The translations under genes were made by a program, and so were the position numbers. This document shows positions 47,536-57,295 of a stretch of DNA of 64,000 nucleotides, piece by piece. The notes below the pieces were generated by a model that ran no database searches, was not told the origin of the DNA, and saw only the letters and a program-made list of their open reading frames with translations. Each line of letters opens with the position of its first letter. The first letter of the stretch is position 1. Source of the DNA: Litchfieldia stipae (GTDB lineage: Bacteria > Bacillota > Bacilli > Bacillales > Bacillaceae_L). Where the stretch lies: contig NZ_JACYHA010000008.1 of assembly GCF_014837155.1 (NCBI RefSeq), positions 1 through 64,000 on the forward strand. Direction: 5' to 3'.

Positions 47536-48714
47536 TTACTTTTGTCTTTGCTTAACTAATAAAATAAGATAAAGAACAATTGAAATACTAACAGAAATAG
47601 CAGCTGTTTGATAAATTGTGTGGTATCCAAATAAGTGCCCAATCTGCCCGAACAGCATGGCACCAATCCCTACACCTAAGTCAAATGATGAGAAAAAGGT
47701 GGCATTCGCCATTCCTCTTCGATGCTTCGGTGATTTTTCAATCGCCCAGGCTTGAAGCGCTGGCTGAACCGAACCAAATCCGATTCCGTATAAAACGGCA
47801 GCAATTAATAAAACCGTTGTATTCGGTAGCCACGAAAGCAAAAACATTGCAGACATAATTAGAACTGCTCCTGGAAGAAAGACAGCAACATGTCCTTTTT
47901 TGTCATAGATTCTACCAGCAAATGTTCTTGAAGCCATTAAGGCTAAGGCAAAAACAAGAAAATACAGCTGGATGCCAGTAATATTCTTTTGGGCTGTAAA
48001 TAACGGTAAAAAAGTCGCAATTCCACCAAATGTAACCGTGATGAAAAATAATAACATTGAAGGAACTAATGCACTTTTTTCATACACATCCCATTTCTTC
48101 TTGACCTCCGGTTGTTTGATTTGTTCAACCTGCTTGTACTTGATTTTAGAAGAAAGAATCAAAGCAGCTAGACCTAAAACGGCACAAATCAAAAACAACT
48201 GTTCAAATGAAATAATGCCAGCTAATGTAAGACCTAGTGATGGTCCAAAAGCTAACGCAATATTCCCTGATAATCCATAATACCCCATTCCTTCCCCACG
48301 TCTCTTAGCAGGAATAAGGTCACTTGCAATCGTTCCAGATGCGGTTGTTGAAAACCCCCAGCCTACACCTTGAATCACTCTCATGAAAAATAAAAAAGCA
48401 ATGGTAGGGAGAAAACCATAAGACCCTACTGCTATAACAAAAATAAATAATCCGGTTAAATACACAAACTTTCTACCCTTTGTTTCAAGGGCGTGACCGG
48501 CATATGAGCGAACTAACAAAGCAGAAAATGTAAAAATCCCCACAACTGCTCCTATCAGCTGATCATTTCCACCTAATTTCTCAATAAAGAGAGGAATCGT
48601 TGGTAAGGTCATTTGAAATCCAAGAAAAATAAAGAAATTCGATAAACAAATTAGTACAAAATCACGTGTCCAAATCTTCTCTTTATGTAGTGATATACCA
48701 GCTTCTGAATTCAA
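47536..48714 (-). CDS. MFS transporter (drug efflux type)
   Basis: A 392-residue twelve-helix transporter. The MFS motif between helices 2 and 3 reads RSYAGHALETKGRKFVY, and motif C-like GVGWGFSTTASGTIASDLIP follows in helix 5 region. It resembles YfkF/YttB-type exporters. TTG 48714 is chosen as start, six bases after AGGAGG; a longer frame up to 48783 has no ribosome site and a Trp/Lys-rich odd sequence. It overlaps nothing but abuts the AAC(3) gene. Confidence 0.88.
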   Translation of the reverse strand: MNSEAGISLHKEKIWTRDFVLICLSNFFIFLGFQMTLPTIPLFIEKLGGNDQLIGAVVGIFTFSALLVRSYAGHALETKGRKFVYLTGLFIFVIAVGSYGFLPTIAFLFFMRVIQGVGWGFSTTASGTIASDLIPAKRRGEGMGYYGLSGNIALAFGPSLGLTLAGIISFEQLFLICAVLGLAALILSSKIKYKQVEQIKQPEVKKKWDVYEKSALVPSMLLFFITVTFGGIATFLPLFTAQKNITGIQLYFLVFALALMASRTFAGRIYDKKGHVAVFLPGAVLIMSAMFLLSWLPNTTVLLIAAVLYGIGFGSVQPALQAWAIEKSPKHRRGMANATFFSSFDLGVGIGAMLFGQIGHLFGYHTIYQTAAISVSISIVLYLILLVKQRQK

Positions 48715-48920
48715 AAAAGTCCTCCTATCATGATCAAATGATCTTCTTAGATGTGTTTTTTTCCACCAAAAATGGGAAAACAATAATCTACCATTTCAAG
48801 GTTATAATTAAACTTCATGAAATTCAAGAAAAAAAGCGAATGACTTTTTCAGCATAAAAAACAAATCACTGTGATAAAATAAAGTTGTTTGAATTTATTG
48901 AAAAAAAGGAGAGACGAATC

Positions 48921-49535
48921 ATGTTAAAGAAATTTGCTTCTGATGCATTAGGTTTATCAGACATTGGAAAGATTATTGAACCACAGGATTTTGACAAAAC
49001 CGATGCAGATGATTACGTTCGATACGAAGACAAAGAAAAGATATATTTTTTAATTAAGACAAAAGCTGATGAGTATTGCTTTACAAATCTAGGACTCATT
49101 CATGTAGATGGGCAAACAGCTGTCTCTTCTAAACGAACACTTAAACGTTATTCCTACTCAAAAAATATCATATCAAATGTAGAGCTAGAAACTGCTGGAA
49201 AAATCGACCTGGACATAGAAATTAAATTCAAGCTAGGAAATGAAGCATTTAGTATTGATGTTGATAAAAAGCAAATTGACAAGCTCAATGATTTATACAA
49301 AGCACTTGTCTACATTTCTGAACTCATGCAAGAAAACGATGTAATGCTAGAGCTAGCAAATCAAAGTCTTAATCATGCAGTAACAGTGTTACAAAACTCC
49401 AGAACCCATGAAAACCAAATGGCAGACCAATATAAACTGTTAACAGAGGCTGGTTTCGACTGGTTGACCTCTGTTCGTAAAAAGTACCACCAAAAAGATT
49501 TTGGTGATGTCTTTGAGAAATATATCAACCATTAA
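48921..49535 (+). CDS. PH domain protein, YvbH-like
   Basis: A 204-residue soluble protein. Residues 1-125 are a bacterial PH domain (YFLIKTKADEYCFTNLGLIHVDG; IDLDIEIKFKLGNEAFSIDV), and the rest is the helical YvbH-type oligomerisation extension (LYKALVYISELMQENDVMLEL). Length equals that of B. subtilis YvbH. Role unknown. ATG 48921 follows AGGAGAG. Single gene; it points toward the S9 peptidase gene, 100 bases on. Confidence 0.85.
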   Translation: MLKKFASDALGLSDIGKIIEPQDFDKTDADDYVRYEDKEKIYFLIKTKADEYCFTNLGLIHVDGQTAVSSKRTLKRYSYSKNIISNVELETAGKIDLDIEIKFKLGNEAFSIDVDKKQIDKLNDLYKALVYISELMQENDVMLELANQSLNHAVTVLQNSRTHENQMADQYKLLTEAGFDWLTSVRKKYHQKDFGDVFEKYINH

Positions 49536-49634
49536 TAATCTATTAATTTAGAAAATCCAAAAAATTATATTTTACTTCGAATCCCGAAATGTTATGATAG
49601 AGTTAAAGATTTGCCAAATATGGAGGGAATTCAA

Positions 49635-51629
49635 ATGACGAAACGACCTATCACAGCCGATGATTTATGTAAATTTAAATTTGTTGGAGATCCACAAGTC
49701 TCTCCTACTAAAGACAAAGCGGCATATGTTTTAACTCATGTTGATAAAGAAAAAGATGGCTACTATTCTTACATCTATGTAACTGATTTAAAAGGTGAAG
49801 GTAGACAGTTCACTTCTCATTATTCTAAGGACAGCCTAGTGAAGGATGCTGATCCAAAGTGGTCACCTGATGGAACTACACTTGCCTTCCGTTCAAACCG
49901 CACTGGAAAAAATCAAGTTTGGCTGTTACATACTAATGGTGGGGAAGCTGTACAATTAACTGATGTAAAGCAAGGAATTGGTGAATTTGGATGGTCTCCA
50001 GATGGAAAGCAGCTAGTACTTACAATTAGTGGAGAATTGAAGCTTAACTCCGATAAAGAAGAGAAAAAAGAAGAAAAAAGCGATGTTAAAGTAATAACTA
50101 GACTTCGTTACAAAGGTGACGGAGTTGGTATTTATAACGAGGATCGTAAACATGTATATTTGTTTGATATTGATTCGAAGTCTTATACAAAGATAACTGA
50201 TGGAGAGCATGATTTCTCTCAACCACGCTTCACACCAGATGGAAAAAGCCTTATCTACATTGCTACAAAAGCTGAAGATAAAGAGTGGGGTTACCTTCCT
50301 GCCATTTGGAAATATGATATCACCTCGAAAGAAGAAGTTCTGTTCTACCAAGGAAACGGCTATATTATGGCACCTTCTGTTTCACCAGATGGTAAATGGC
50401 TAGCCGTTGCTGGTCATACTCGCGGTGAAAGAAGTCAAGGAAATACGAATGTTCTCCTTCTTTCGTTAGAAACTGGTGCATTAACAAATCTAACAGAAAG
50501 CTTTGATTTCACTGTTGGAAATCTTGTTGGTGTCGATGCAAAGTATGATACAGCTGAATCAAGATTAATTTGGGACACTACAAGTTCTAACATCTACTTT
50601 AATGCAACTGTTGGTGGAGACTGCCAATTATTCAAGGTAGATTTAGAAGGGCAAGTTTCTTCTGCCCTTTCTCCTTCAGTAGCAACTGTGACTTCTTATG
50701 ATCTAATTAATGATGATCAAGCGGTTCTTGTGCTTGCGACTCCACATTCAACTGGAGATATCGTCCTTCAAGACTTAACAAATGTGAATAATGTCGATAA
50801 GATTACTGATTGGAACCAAGAGCTATTTAGCGAGGTTCATTTGAGCACACCTGAGAACTTCCACTACAAGAGCACAGATGGCTGGGATATTGAAGGCTGG
50901 ATTCTTAAGCCTTATGGATATGAAGAAGGTAAGAAGTATCCAATGATTCTTGAAATTCATGGTGGTCCTGCAACAGCTTATGGAAATGGATTACACCATG
51001 AAATGCAGTTAATGGCGGCTAAAGGTTATGTGGTACTATATACGAACCCAAGAGGAAGCCAAGGATATGGACATGACTTTGTAAATGCTGTTATTGGTGA
51101 TTACGGTGGCATGGATTATGAGGATATTATGGCTGGTGTTGATTACGCCCTAGCAACCTATAACTATATTGATCAGGATCAATTATTTGTTACTGGAGGA
51201 AGCTATGGTGGGTATATGACCAATGTAATTGTGACTCGTACAGAGCGCTTCAAAGCAGCGGTTACTCAACGTAGTATTTGTAACTGGATTAGCTTCTACG
51301 GTACAAGTGATATTGGTTTCTTCTTCACAGAATGGCAGCATGGCCATGCAGACCTGTGGGATGATGTTGAAAAGCTACTCAAGGTTTCACCATTAACTTA
51401 CGCTCGAGACGTGAAAACACCAACACTTATTCTGCACAGCGAACAAGATTTACGCTGTCCAATGGAGCAAGCAGAGCAATGGTACATCGCACTTAAGCGT
51501 TTAGGTGTAGAAACGAAGCTCGTTCGTTTCCCAGATGAAAACCATGACTTATCACGCTCTGGCAAACCAAAGCACCGCTTAGAACGTTTACAACATCTCC
51601 TTGAATGGTTTGATGATCGCTTGAATTAA
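49635..51629 (+). CDS. S9 family acylaminoacyl/prolyl peptidase (YuxL-like)
   Basis: A 664-residue serine peptidase. A seven-bladed propeller (about 1-400) carries repeated WSPDG/FTPDG/VSPDG motifs; the alpha/beta-hydrolase domain follows with nucleophile Ser in GGSYGGYMTN, Asp in HSEQDLRCP, and His in FPDENHDLSR. It cleaves short or N-acylated peptides in the cytosol. ATG 49635 with GGAGGG six bases upstream, giving the length of B. subtilis YuxL. Convergent with the YwaF-like gene. Confidence 0.92.
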   Translation: MTKRPITADDLCKFKFVGDPQVSPTKDKAAYVLTHVDKEKDGYYSYIYVTDLKGEGRQFTSHYSKDSLVKDADPKWSPDGTTLAFRSNRTGKNQVWLLHTNGGEAVQLTDVKQGIGEFGWSPDGKQLVLTISGELKLNSDKEEKKEEKSDVKVITRLRYKGDGVGIYNEDRKHVYLFDIDSKSYTKITDGEHDFSQPRFTPDGKSLIYIATKAEDKEWGYLPAIWKYDITSKEEVLFYQGNGYIMAPSVSPDGKWLAVAGHTRGERSQGNTNVLLLSLETGALTNLTESFDFTVGNLVGVDAKYDTAESRLIWDTTSSNIYFNATVGGDCQLFKVDLEGQVSSALSPSVATVTSYDLINDDQAVLVLATPHSTGDIVLQDLTNVNNVDKITDWNQELFSEVHLSTPENFHYKSTDGWDIEGWILKPYGYEEGKKYPMILEIHGGPATAYGNGLHHEMQLMAAKGYVVLYTNPRGSQGYGHDFVNAVIGDYGGMDYEDIMAGVDYALATYNYIDQDQLFVTGGSYGGYMTNVIVTRTERFKAAVTQRSICNWISFYGTSDIGFFFTEWQHGHADLWDDVEKLLKVSPLTYARDVKTPTLILHSEQDLRCPMEQAEQWYIALKRLGVETKLVRFPDENHDLSRSGKPKHRLERLQHLLEWFDDRLN

Positions 51630-51635
51630 TAAGAT

Positions 51636-51677
51636 AAGGACGATTTCTTCCAAATTGGAAGAACAATCGTCCTTTTT
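51636..51677. terminator. Bidirectional terminator
   Basis: AAGGACGAT and ATCGTCCTT (51636-51644, 51666-51674) with an inner TTCTTCC/GGAAGAA stem and TTTT after. Confidence 0.9.
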
Positions 51678-51681
51678 ATGT

Positions 51682-52395
51682 TTAATAATACACTCTTCCC
51701 CTCTCTTTTCTTAACAACAAACCCATCGGAATATACGTAATCAGCAGGACACTAAGTGCGGCCAGTTCAAGATTGAGATAATACATCACCCCTGTTCCAA
51801 AAAAGGATAAAATTGTTTTTGTTTCTGTTGGATTCGCTAAGTAGAAGAAGTTGGTATCAAGAAGCAGATTAATAAAAAACATTGGAAGCGCAATCACATT
51901 TAGGGCTAAAAAGGTCGTCCATATTGCTTTTCTCGGAACACGATACCCCTCAAATACAATAAAGTAGATGACAGACCAAGAGATTGCTGCATGATGTAGG
52001 AAATATTTAAGAAAGCGATAATGAGGAAATTGATAGAATAGATCCGGTGTAACCATACTTAATATCGGAGGAATAAACCCTGTAAAGAACACAAAGTAAA
52101 AGGCGTATTTACTAGGCTTCAAAAACAAATAAATTAAAATAATGGTACTAACAGAGCATAGATGTAATGGTAGAGTCCCAATTTCCCATTGGTCTGTGAC
52201 AACTAACCAAATTTGCATGGAAATCTCACTTAAGACTAGAATACTGAATAATGACCACTTGATAAGAGATTGTAATGGCTTTAACCTTTCTCTAAAAAGA
52301 ATTAAAAAAGAACTGATTATAACAAACAATACTAAGAAAACAATATGAGGCATAGAGAACATCTCAAATGTACGCATTTCGGTAACCGAAAACAT
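51682..52395 (-). CDS. TIGR02206 family membrane protein (YwaF-like)
   Basis: A 237-residue protein with seven hydrophobic segments. WYRE-like intramembrane features: GTLPLHLCSVSTI in the third helix, and FKYFLHHAAISWSVIYF (cited as LHHAAISW) in the fifth. The family is predicted to be integral and of unknown role. Start ATG 52395. Length matches B. subtilis YwaF. Confidence 0.85.
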   Translation of the reverse strand: MFSVTEMRTFEMFSMPHIVFLVLFVIISSFLILFRERLKPLQSLIKWSLFSILVLSEISMQIWLVVTDQWEIGTLPLHLCSVSTIILIYLFLKPSKYAFYFVFFTGFIPPILSMVTPDLFYQFPHYRFLKYFLHHAAISWSVIYFIVFEGYRVPRKAIWTTFLALNVIALPMFFINLLLDTNFFYLANPTETKTILSFFGTGVMYYLNLELAALSVLLITYIPMGLLLRKERGRVYY

Positions 52396-52488
52396 GATGC
52401 CACCTCCACCCTATAATTACAAATAATCTATTCAACTTGGACGGTGATTAAAACTATTCTCAACATTATTTTTATCTTTTCGTTCATA

Positions 52489-52612
52489 AGAAAAGCGCAA
52501 GGCGCCCGCCTATCGGCGACAAGCATAAGGCGGGCCGGCTGGAAGGTTGCCCTTTAACCTTCTGGACGGATTGACTTATGACCTCGAGCCGATGGCGCCT
52601 GGAGCTAGACAC
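52489..52612. repeat. GC-rich interspersed palindromic repeat
   Basis: A stretch much richer in G+C than its surroundings. AGGCGCC…ATCGGC near 52509-52527 pairs with GCCGAT…GGCGCCT near 52589-52602; an inner stem GAAGGTT/AACCTTC encloses GCCCTTT. It holds the phrase GACTTATGACCTCGAGC, which I recall from an abundant intergenic repeat in Bacillaceae. No gene is here; the rest of the 290-base gap has only a terminator. Confidence 0.7.
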
Positions 52613-52650
52613 CAAACTAAGTACAGAATTTTATACTTTCTTACCTTGCC

Positions 52651-52676
52651 AAAAAAGGACGGTTATATAACCGTCC
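52651..52676 (-). terminator. Terminator of the MMPL operon
   Basis: GGACGGTTAT/ATAACCGTCC (52657-52676, no loop beyond the stem centre), then TTTTTT on the minus strand. Confidence 0.85.
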
Positions 52677-52686
52677 CTAAAATCTC

Positions 52687-54486
52687 TTATCTAAACAAAT
52701 CCAACAATAATTCCCAGAATCCTTTTTCTTTCTCTGGTGCTGTTGTTTTTGTTTCTTTTTCCTCTTTTTTAATACTTTCAGTCGTGATCACAAATTGAAC
52801 TGATGTTACTTTTTCATTCTGAGGAGAAACAAATGATACAGGTTCAAAATCAGATTTATCATATTCCTGAATCATCTGATTAATTTCCTCTTGCATCTTC
52901 TCTGGTAGGTCTTCGGTTTCTTCATATAATTGTTCAGTTCCATCGTGCAGCTCGACAACTCCACTATTCAGTTCACTTGTTCCACCAGTTAATTCACTAA
53001 TCCCTGAATGAAGCTGACTATAAGAAGAAGATAACTCACTAACTCCCTTAGTATAGCTTGTTAATCCTGAATGGAACTCATTATAGTTAGTAGAAAGTGC
53101 TGCTAGACCTGCTTGTAATTGGTCCAAGCCGCTCATATCCATTTCATCAAGTGCCGTAGTTAGATTATCAGCTATAGAAATGAGTTGCCCGCTCATTCCT
53201 TGGACTGATCCACTGATTTGAGTAAGCGTTGGTTCAATTGCAGCAAAGGCTTCCTTTACCTGTTCATAAGTGATTTTCACTTTTTGAGAGGCAGCATAGG
53301 ATGCCATCAATCGATCAAGCACCTCAGCATTTGCCCCACTCCCATACAAGCTTGCAATTTCTCCCTCTGACAATTGTTCAGCAGGAATTTCCTGAATGGC
53401 CCCATCTAACGCATCATATGCAAGGGCGTAATTTTCCTGTAAGCTTGTTAATCCCTCGGTTACTTCCTTTAACCCATTTCCTAATTGAGTAAGACCAGAA
53501 GGTAATGCAGTCAAGCTCGATAAATCCATTTCATTGGATTGACCTGTAAGAGATTGATTAATCGTCCTTAATGCCTCAAGTATAGATTGCGAGCCATTCA
53601 CAAGCTCTGAGGACGAGGTATCTAGCTGATTTATCCCATTCTTATATTTTGCGGATCCATCCTGAAGGCTTGCTGCCCCATTATTTAATTGGGACACACC
53701 ATCTTTCAACTCCGCAACACCATCATTTAATTTGCCAATCGCATCTGTAAGCTCAGACATATCATCAGTCATATTATCCATTTCTGATGTATCAATCGGT
53801 AGAGTTGAAGGAATAGCAGCAATATCGACTCCTTGAAATTCAAAGTCTTCTACATCAGCCGAGACACTTAGTCCTTCTTCTTTCCCTGGCATGACTGTAA
53901 ACGTAATTTGCTTATTCTTTCCCGCATTTGCAACCATTCCACCTGAGGTTTCAATGTTTTGATAGACGTTAGAAAGCAGCAAGGAAACCTGTAACAAGTA
54001 GTTTTCATAAAATACGGTGTCAACTTGGTCATTCCCGGTAATGTCAATGCTAATCTCAACATGTCCTGATTTGCCTGCAAGTTCAGCAGCTTCAACCTCT
54101 TGACCATCGAGTGAGTAAGAAATCGATACCGCCCATGGCAATTCCGTATTATCCTCAAGATTCCCTTGATAGTAGAACTTTCCTTCTGGAGCAGTCATAC
54201 GAACAGTCTGGTCTTCTTGACTAATTTCCGTTAAATCCGTTAAATTTTTGACACTAGAATATGCTCCGAAATCAAAGATTTCACCAGCTCTAGCCACTTC
54301 AAGTGTATTTACAACGTAGACATTCTCAAGGCTTCCTGATGCATTTAATGTTGCATATACCACTTCATCCTTTGAAGTAATCTTCCCTTCCGCTGCTGCT
54401 GCATGGGCAGGGTAACTAAGAAATGAAGGTAAGAATAGCATCAACGCGAGCGCACTATAGAATAATTGTTTCATTCTCATCATCAT
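52687..54486 (-). CDS. Secreted heptad-repeat protein partner of MMPL transporter
   Basis: A 599-residue exported protein. Signal peptide (LFYSALALMLFLPSFLSYPAHAAA), then a beta-rich domain to about 230, then a long helical region of LxxGxxxLxxG heptads (KLNDGVAELKDGVSQLNNG; ELTGGTSELNSGVVELHDG) as in YhgE/Pip proteins, and a C-terminal segment of about 15 hydrophobic residues (FWELLLDLFR) that could bind the membrane. It overlaps the MMPL stop by four bases, and first ATG is chosen; 54480 has better ribosome spacing. It may form an envelope-spanning rod that works with the transporter (inference). Confidence 0.8.
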   Translation of the reverse strand: MMMRMKQLFYSALALMLFLPSFLSYPAHAAAAEGKITSKDEVVYATLNASGSLENVYVVNTLEVARAGEIFDFGAYSSVKNLTDLTEISQEDQTVRMTAPEGKFYYQGNLEDNTELPWAVSISYSLDGQEVEAAELAGKSGHVEISIDITGNDQVDTVFYENYLLQVSLLLSNVYQNIETSGGMVANAGKNKQITFTVMPGKEEGLSVSADVEDFEFQGVDIAAIPSTLPIDTSEMDNMTDDMSELTDAIGKLNDGVAELKDGVSQLNNGAASLQDGSAKYKNGINQLDTSSSELVNGSQSILEALRTINQSLTGQSNEMDLSSLTALPSGLTQLGNGLKEVTEGLTSLQENYALAYDALDGAIQEIPAEQLSEGEIASLYGSGANAEVLDRLMASYAASQKVKITYEQVKEAFAAIEPTLTQISGSVQGMSGQLISIADNLTTALDEMDMSGLDQLQAGLAALSTNYNEFHSGLTSYTKGVSELSSSYSQLHSGISELTGGTSELNSGVVELHDGTEQLYEETEDLPEKMQEEINQMIQEYDKSDFEPVSFVSPQNEKVTSVQFVITTESIKKEEKETKTTAPEKEKGFWELLLDLFR

Positions 54487-56540
54487 TTCTCCTCATAAAA
54501 ATTAGATTTATAGGTTGTCTTTTTAATGAATTTATCAAATACCACTAACATAGCTGGTAACAAAATCACAACCATCACAAAAGCAAGCAAAGCCCCTCTT
54601 CCTAGTAACAAACCAATCGATGCAACAATTGGATTTGAAGAAGTGATCCACAAAATAAAACCGACACTAGACAAAATTGCTGCAGATATAGAAATAGAGA
54701 ATGTCTTCTCATCCAATGTCTTCGCAATTGCCTTTCTTGCAGACATTTCCTGGCGATGATGGTTATAAGACTCCGTTAATAAAATCGCATAATCGACGGT
54801 CGCTGCAAGCTGTACAGTACTAATGATTAAATACCCTACAAATACAAGCGGTGTATTCGTAAAATATGGAATCGATAGATTAATCCAAACAGCTGATTGA
54901 ATTGTAACTAGTAAGAGCAACGGAATCGAAATTGATTTAAAGCTGACTAACAGTACAATCGCAATTGTCACAACGGTTAACACATTTACGACGATGTTAT
55001 CCTTAGTAACGGTATTTTTAATATCATATAAAGTGACACTTTCCCCTAAACTAAGTGCCTGATTCCCGTAGTAATCAGCTGTTATATTTTCAACATTTTC
55101 TACTATCTTAAAAGGAATATCCCCTTCAGTCCCTTGATTTGTATTGATGACAATTCGACTGTAATTTTCAGAGTAAAATTCACTTGAAATCGATTCATCT
55201 AAATACTCAGGAGGAATAACCGCATCCACGGTGTTCACATACGCAACAACACTTGTTACATAATCGAGCTCCTCTAATTCAGCCACAAGCCCCGATTCTT
55301 TTGCAACATCTCCTTTAGGAACTAAAACAACAATTGGTGTCGTTTCACCAAATGCTGCTTCTATCAGCTTAAAATCACTTCCAGCACGCGTACTCTCTGG
55401 CTGTTCCCCAAGTCCATACGTAAATTCAGTATTGTTTTGTGCTAAAAAAGCAGGCACGATAATAGCTGCAATAAGTAGTAGACTCGGAATCTTAAATTTT
55501 AATACTTTATTTCCAATCCCCTCGAAGCTTGGAATAAAGCTTTTATGCTGGGTTTTATCCATCCATTTATAGAAATAAAGAGTTAATGCAGGTAAGAACA
55601 CCATGACACTAATGAAACTCAAGACAATTCCCTTAACTAAATTCACACCAAGGTCAGAACCAATCTCAAAGTTCATGAATGTAAGTGCGATGAATCCAAA
55701 AAACGTTGTCGCTGCACTTGCTGTAATTGCTGGGAACGATTTTCTCATCGCAAGCTGCATGGCTTCTTCAGGATTATTCGTCTTCTTTCGATAATCAGAA
55801 AAACTATGAAGCAAGAATACAGCATAATCCAATGAAACAGCTAGCTGCAGGATTGGTGCAACTGATTGTGTTACAAAGGAAACCTCACCCATAAAGATAT
55901 TCGTTCCTAAATTAATCAATACTGAAACACCAATTGCTGTTAGGAAAAACAATGGTTCTACCCACGAAGTGGTGGAAATGACTAGAATAAAAATGATTAT
56001 TGGCACTAACAAAATCGCTGCATACATGGACTCTGTTCCAGCCATTTTCTGTGAACTGGCCGTATTGATCGCCTCACCAGCAATTGCCCCGTCTTCACCA
56101 ATCAAATCATAAATTGCATCAGTAATTGGAACCTCATCACCAGTGCGTACACTAATCAGAAAAAGTGCATTCCCATCCTTGTAATAGCCTTCAACGGTTT
56201 CATTATCAGCTACCTCTAAGGGAGTCTTCAAATCCACCACATCATCTAGCCACATCACATCTGAAACTCCATCAATGGCTAATAGCTTTTCTTTGAACAC
56301 GAGTGCTTCTTGTAGAGTTACATCAGTGACCATCACTCGCGTATTAGGTACTGCCCCTGAAAATTCCTGTTCCATGATTTCAATCGCTTGTGTCGATTGA
56401 GCATCATCAGGTAAATAATCGACCATATTATAATTGACCGACACAAAAAACTGCGCAACTATTGAGATTACGGTTGCCAATGCAAATGCAATCAGAACAG
56501 CTTTCTTATGTTTTATAATGCGTGATGCAATATTTATCAT
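54483..56540 (-). CDS. MMPL family RND transporter
   Basis: A 685-residue membrane protein with twelve helices in two halves, each with a large outer loop (about 40-175 and 375-525). Signature stretches: VAPILQLAVSLDYAVFLLHSFSDY in the first half and STVQLAATVDYAILLTESYNHHR in the second (key DYA). MMPL proteins export lipids or siderophores in actinobacteria, and in Bacilli the substrate is unclear. ATG 56540 with GAGAGGA. Controlled by a divergent TetR regulator. Confidence 0.9.
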   Translation of the reverse strand: MINIASRIIKHKKAVLIAFALATVISIVAQFFVSVNYNMVDYLPDDAQSTQAIEIMEQEFSGAVPNTRVMVTDVTLQEALVFKEKLLAIDGVSDVMWLDDVVDLKTPLEVADNETVEGYYKDGNALFLISVRTGDEVPITDAIYDLIGEDGAIAGEAINTASSQKMAGTESMYAAILLVPIIIFILVISTTSWVEPLFFLTAIGVSVLINLGTNIFMGEVSFVTQSVAPILQLAVSLDYAVFLLHSFSDYRKKTNNPEEAMQLAMRKSFPAITASAATTFFGFIALTFMNFEIGSDLGVNLVKGIVLSFISVMVFLPALTLYFYKWMDKTQHKSFIPSFEGIGNKVLKFKIPSLLLIAAIIVPAFLAQNNTEFTYGLGEQPESTRAGSDFKLIEAAFGETTPIVVLVPKGDVAKESGLVAELEELDYVTSVVAYVNTVDAVIPPEYLDESISSEFYSENYSRIVINTNQGTEGDIPFKIVENVENITADYYGNQALSLGESVTLYDIKNTVTKDNIVVNVLTVVTIAIVLLVSFKSISIPLLLLVTIQSAVWINLSIPYFTNTPLVFVGYLIISTVQLAATVDYAILLTESYNHHRQEMSARKAIAKTLDEKTFSISISAAILSSVGFILWITSSNPIVASIGLLLGRGALLAFVMVVILLPAMLVVFDKFIKKTTYKSNFYEEK

Positions 56541-56580
56541 TGTTCATCCTCTCTTGTGTCTTTCAGATTTTCATCTTATC

Positions 56581-56620
56581 ATTATAATAAACACTATGTT
56601 GGGTATTCAACAAACAGTTG
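56581..56620 (-). promoter_or_regulatory. Promoter and operator of the MMPL operon
   Basis: TTGAAT (56610-56605), 18 bases, TATAAT (56586-56581) on the minus strand. An inverted repeat CAAC-AAACA-GTTG (56608-56620) overlaps the -35 and is a candidate TetR site. Confidence 0.6.
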
Positions 56621-56664
56621 TATACATAACGTTGATTACACAACAAACTTACAATATTTGTTGG

Positions 56665-56676
56665 ATTACTAGTAAT
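56665..56676. promoter_or_regulatory. Palindrome before the tetR gene
   Basis: ATTACTAGTAAT, a perfect 12-base palindrome about 40 bases before the TetR start. A second possible operator in the divergent region. Confidence 0.4.
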
Positions 56677-56715
56677 TTATTTTAAAAGGAAAATCAAGGA
56701 AGGGACTGTGGCTCT

Positions 56716-57267
56716 TTGAGTGCCAAAATGGACCGACGCAAACAATATACGCAAAGGGTATTGAAGGAAAGTTTGTTGAAATTAATGCAAACTAAACAAA
56801 TCTCAAACATTACCATCAAAGAAATCTGTGATTTAGCTGATATCAACCGCTCCACCTTTTATGCACACTATGCGAATCAGCATGACCTACTCGTTGCCAT
56901 CGAAGAGGAGTTCACAAAGGATTTAGTTGTTACTCTCAGTAAATATAATTTTTCCAAGGAAGATGAAGCTCTCCAGATGACTGAGAAACTATTTGAATAT
57001 CTCGCAGAAAAAAGCGATATTTGCCAAATCCTCCTCAGCGAGAATAGTGATATCCACTTTCACAAAAAAGGAATGATGATCACACAGGAATACATCTTCA
57101 AAAACAAAATTTCCAACACAGAAGATGATCCAGAAACGTATGAATACATCAACATGTTTCTAGTGAGCGGCTGTATTTATGTCGTGAAGAATTGGTTAGA
57201 AAATGGCCAGAACAAAACACCGAAAGAGATGGCTGAGATCATAAATATGTTCATAAAATTACATTAG
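56716..57267 (+). CDS. TetR family transcriptional regulator
   Basis: A 183-residue repressor. Helix-turn-helix: ISNITIKEICDLADINRSTFYAHYANQHDLL. The C-terminal ligand domain (about 80-180) resembles TetR_C_8/-like ones of AcrR type. TTG 56716 after GGAAGGG is the start; ATG 56728 is an alternative. Divergent from the MMPL operon and separated by 175 bases with palindromes, so it likely represses the operon and itself. Confidence 0.88.
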   Translation: MSAKMDRRKQYTQRVLKESLLKLMQTKQISNITIKEICDLADINRSTFYAHYANQHDLLVAIEEEFTKDLVVTLSKYNFSKEDEALQMTEKLFEYLAEKSDICQILLSENSDIHFHKKGMMITQEYIFKNKISNTEDDPETYEYINMFLVSGCIYVVKNWLENGQNKTPKEMAEIINMFIKLH

Positions 57268-57295
57268 TAAGTATTTCCAACCTTGAGGTGATATT

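Noticed and set aside
46708-48714. Horizontally acquired aminoglycoside resistance cassette
   Set aside because: There are no integron, IS or composition signs; AAC(3)-family genes of this type are ordinary chromosomal genes in Bacilli.
52500-52612. tRNA or CRISPR-like element
   Set aside because: The GC-rich segment has no cloverleaf features or spaced direct repeats.
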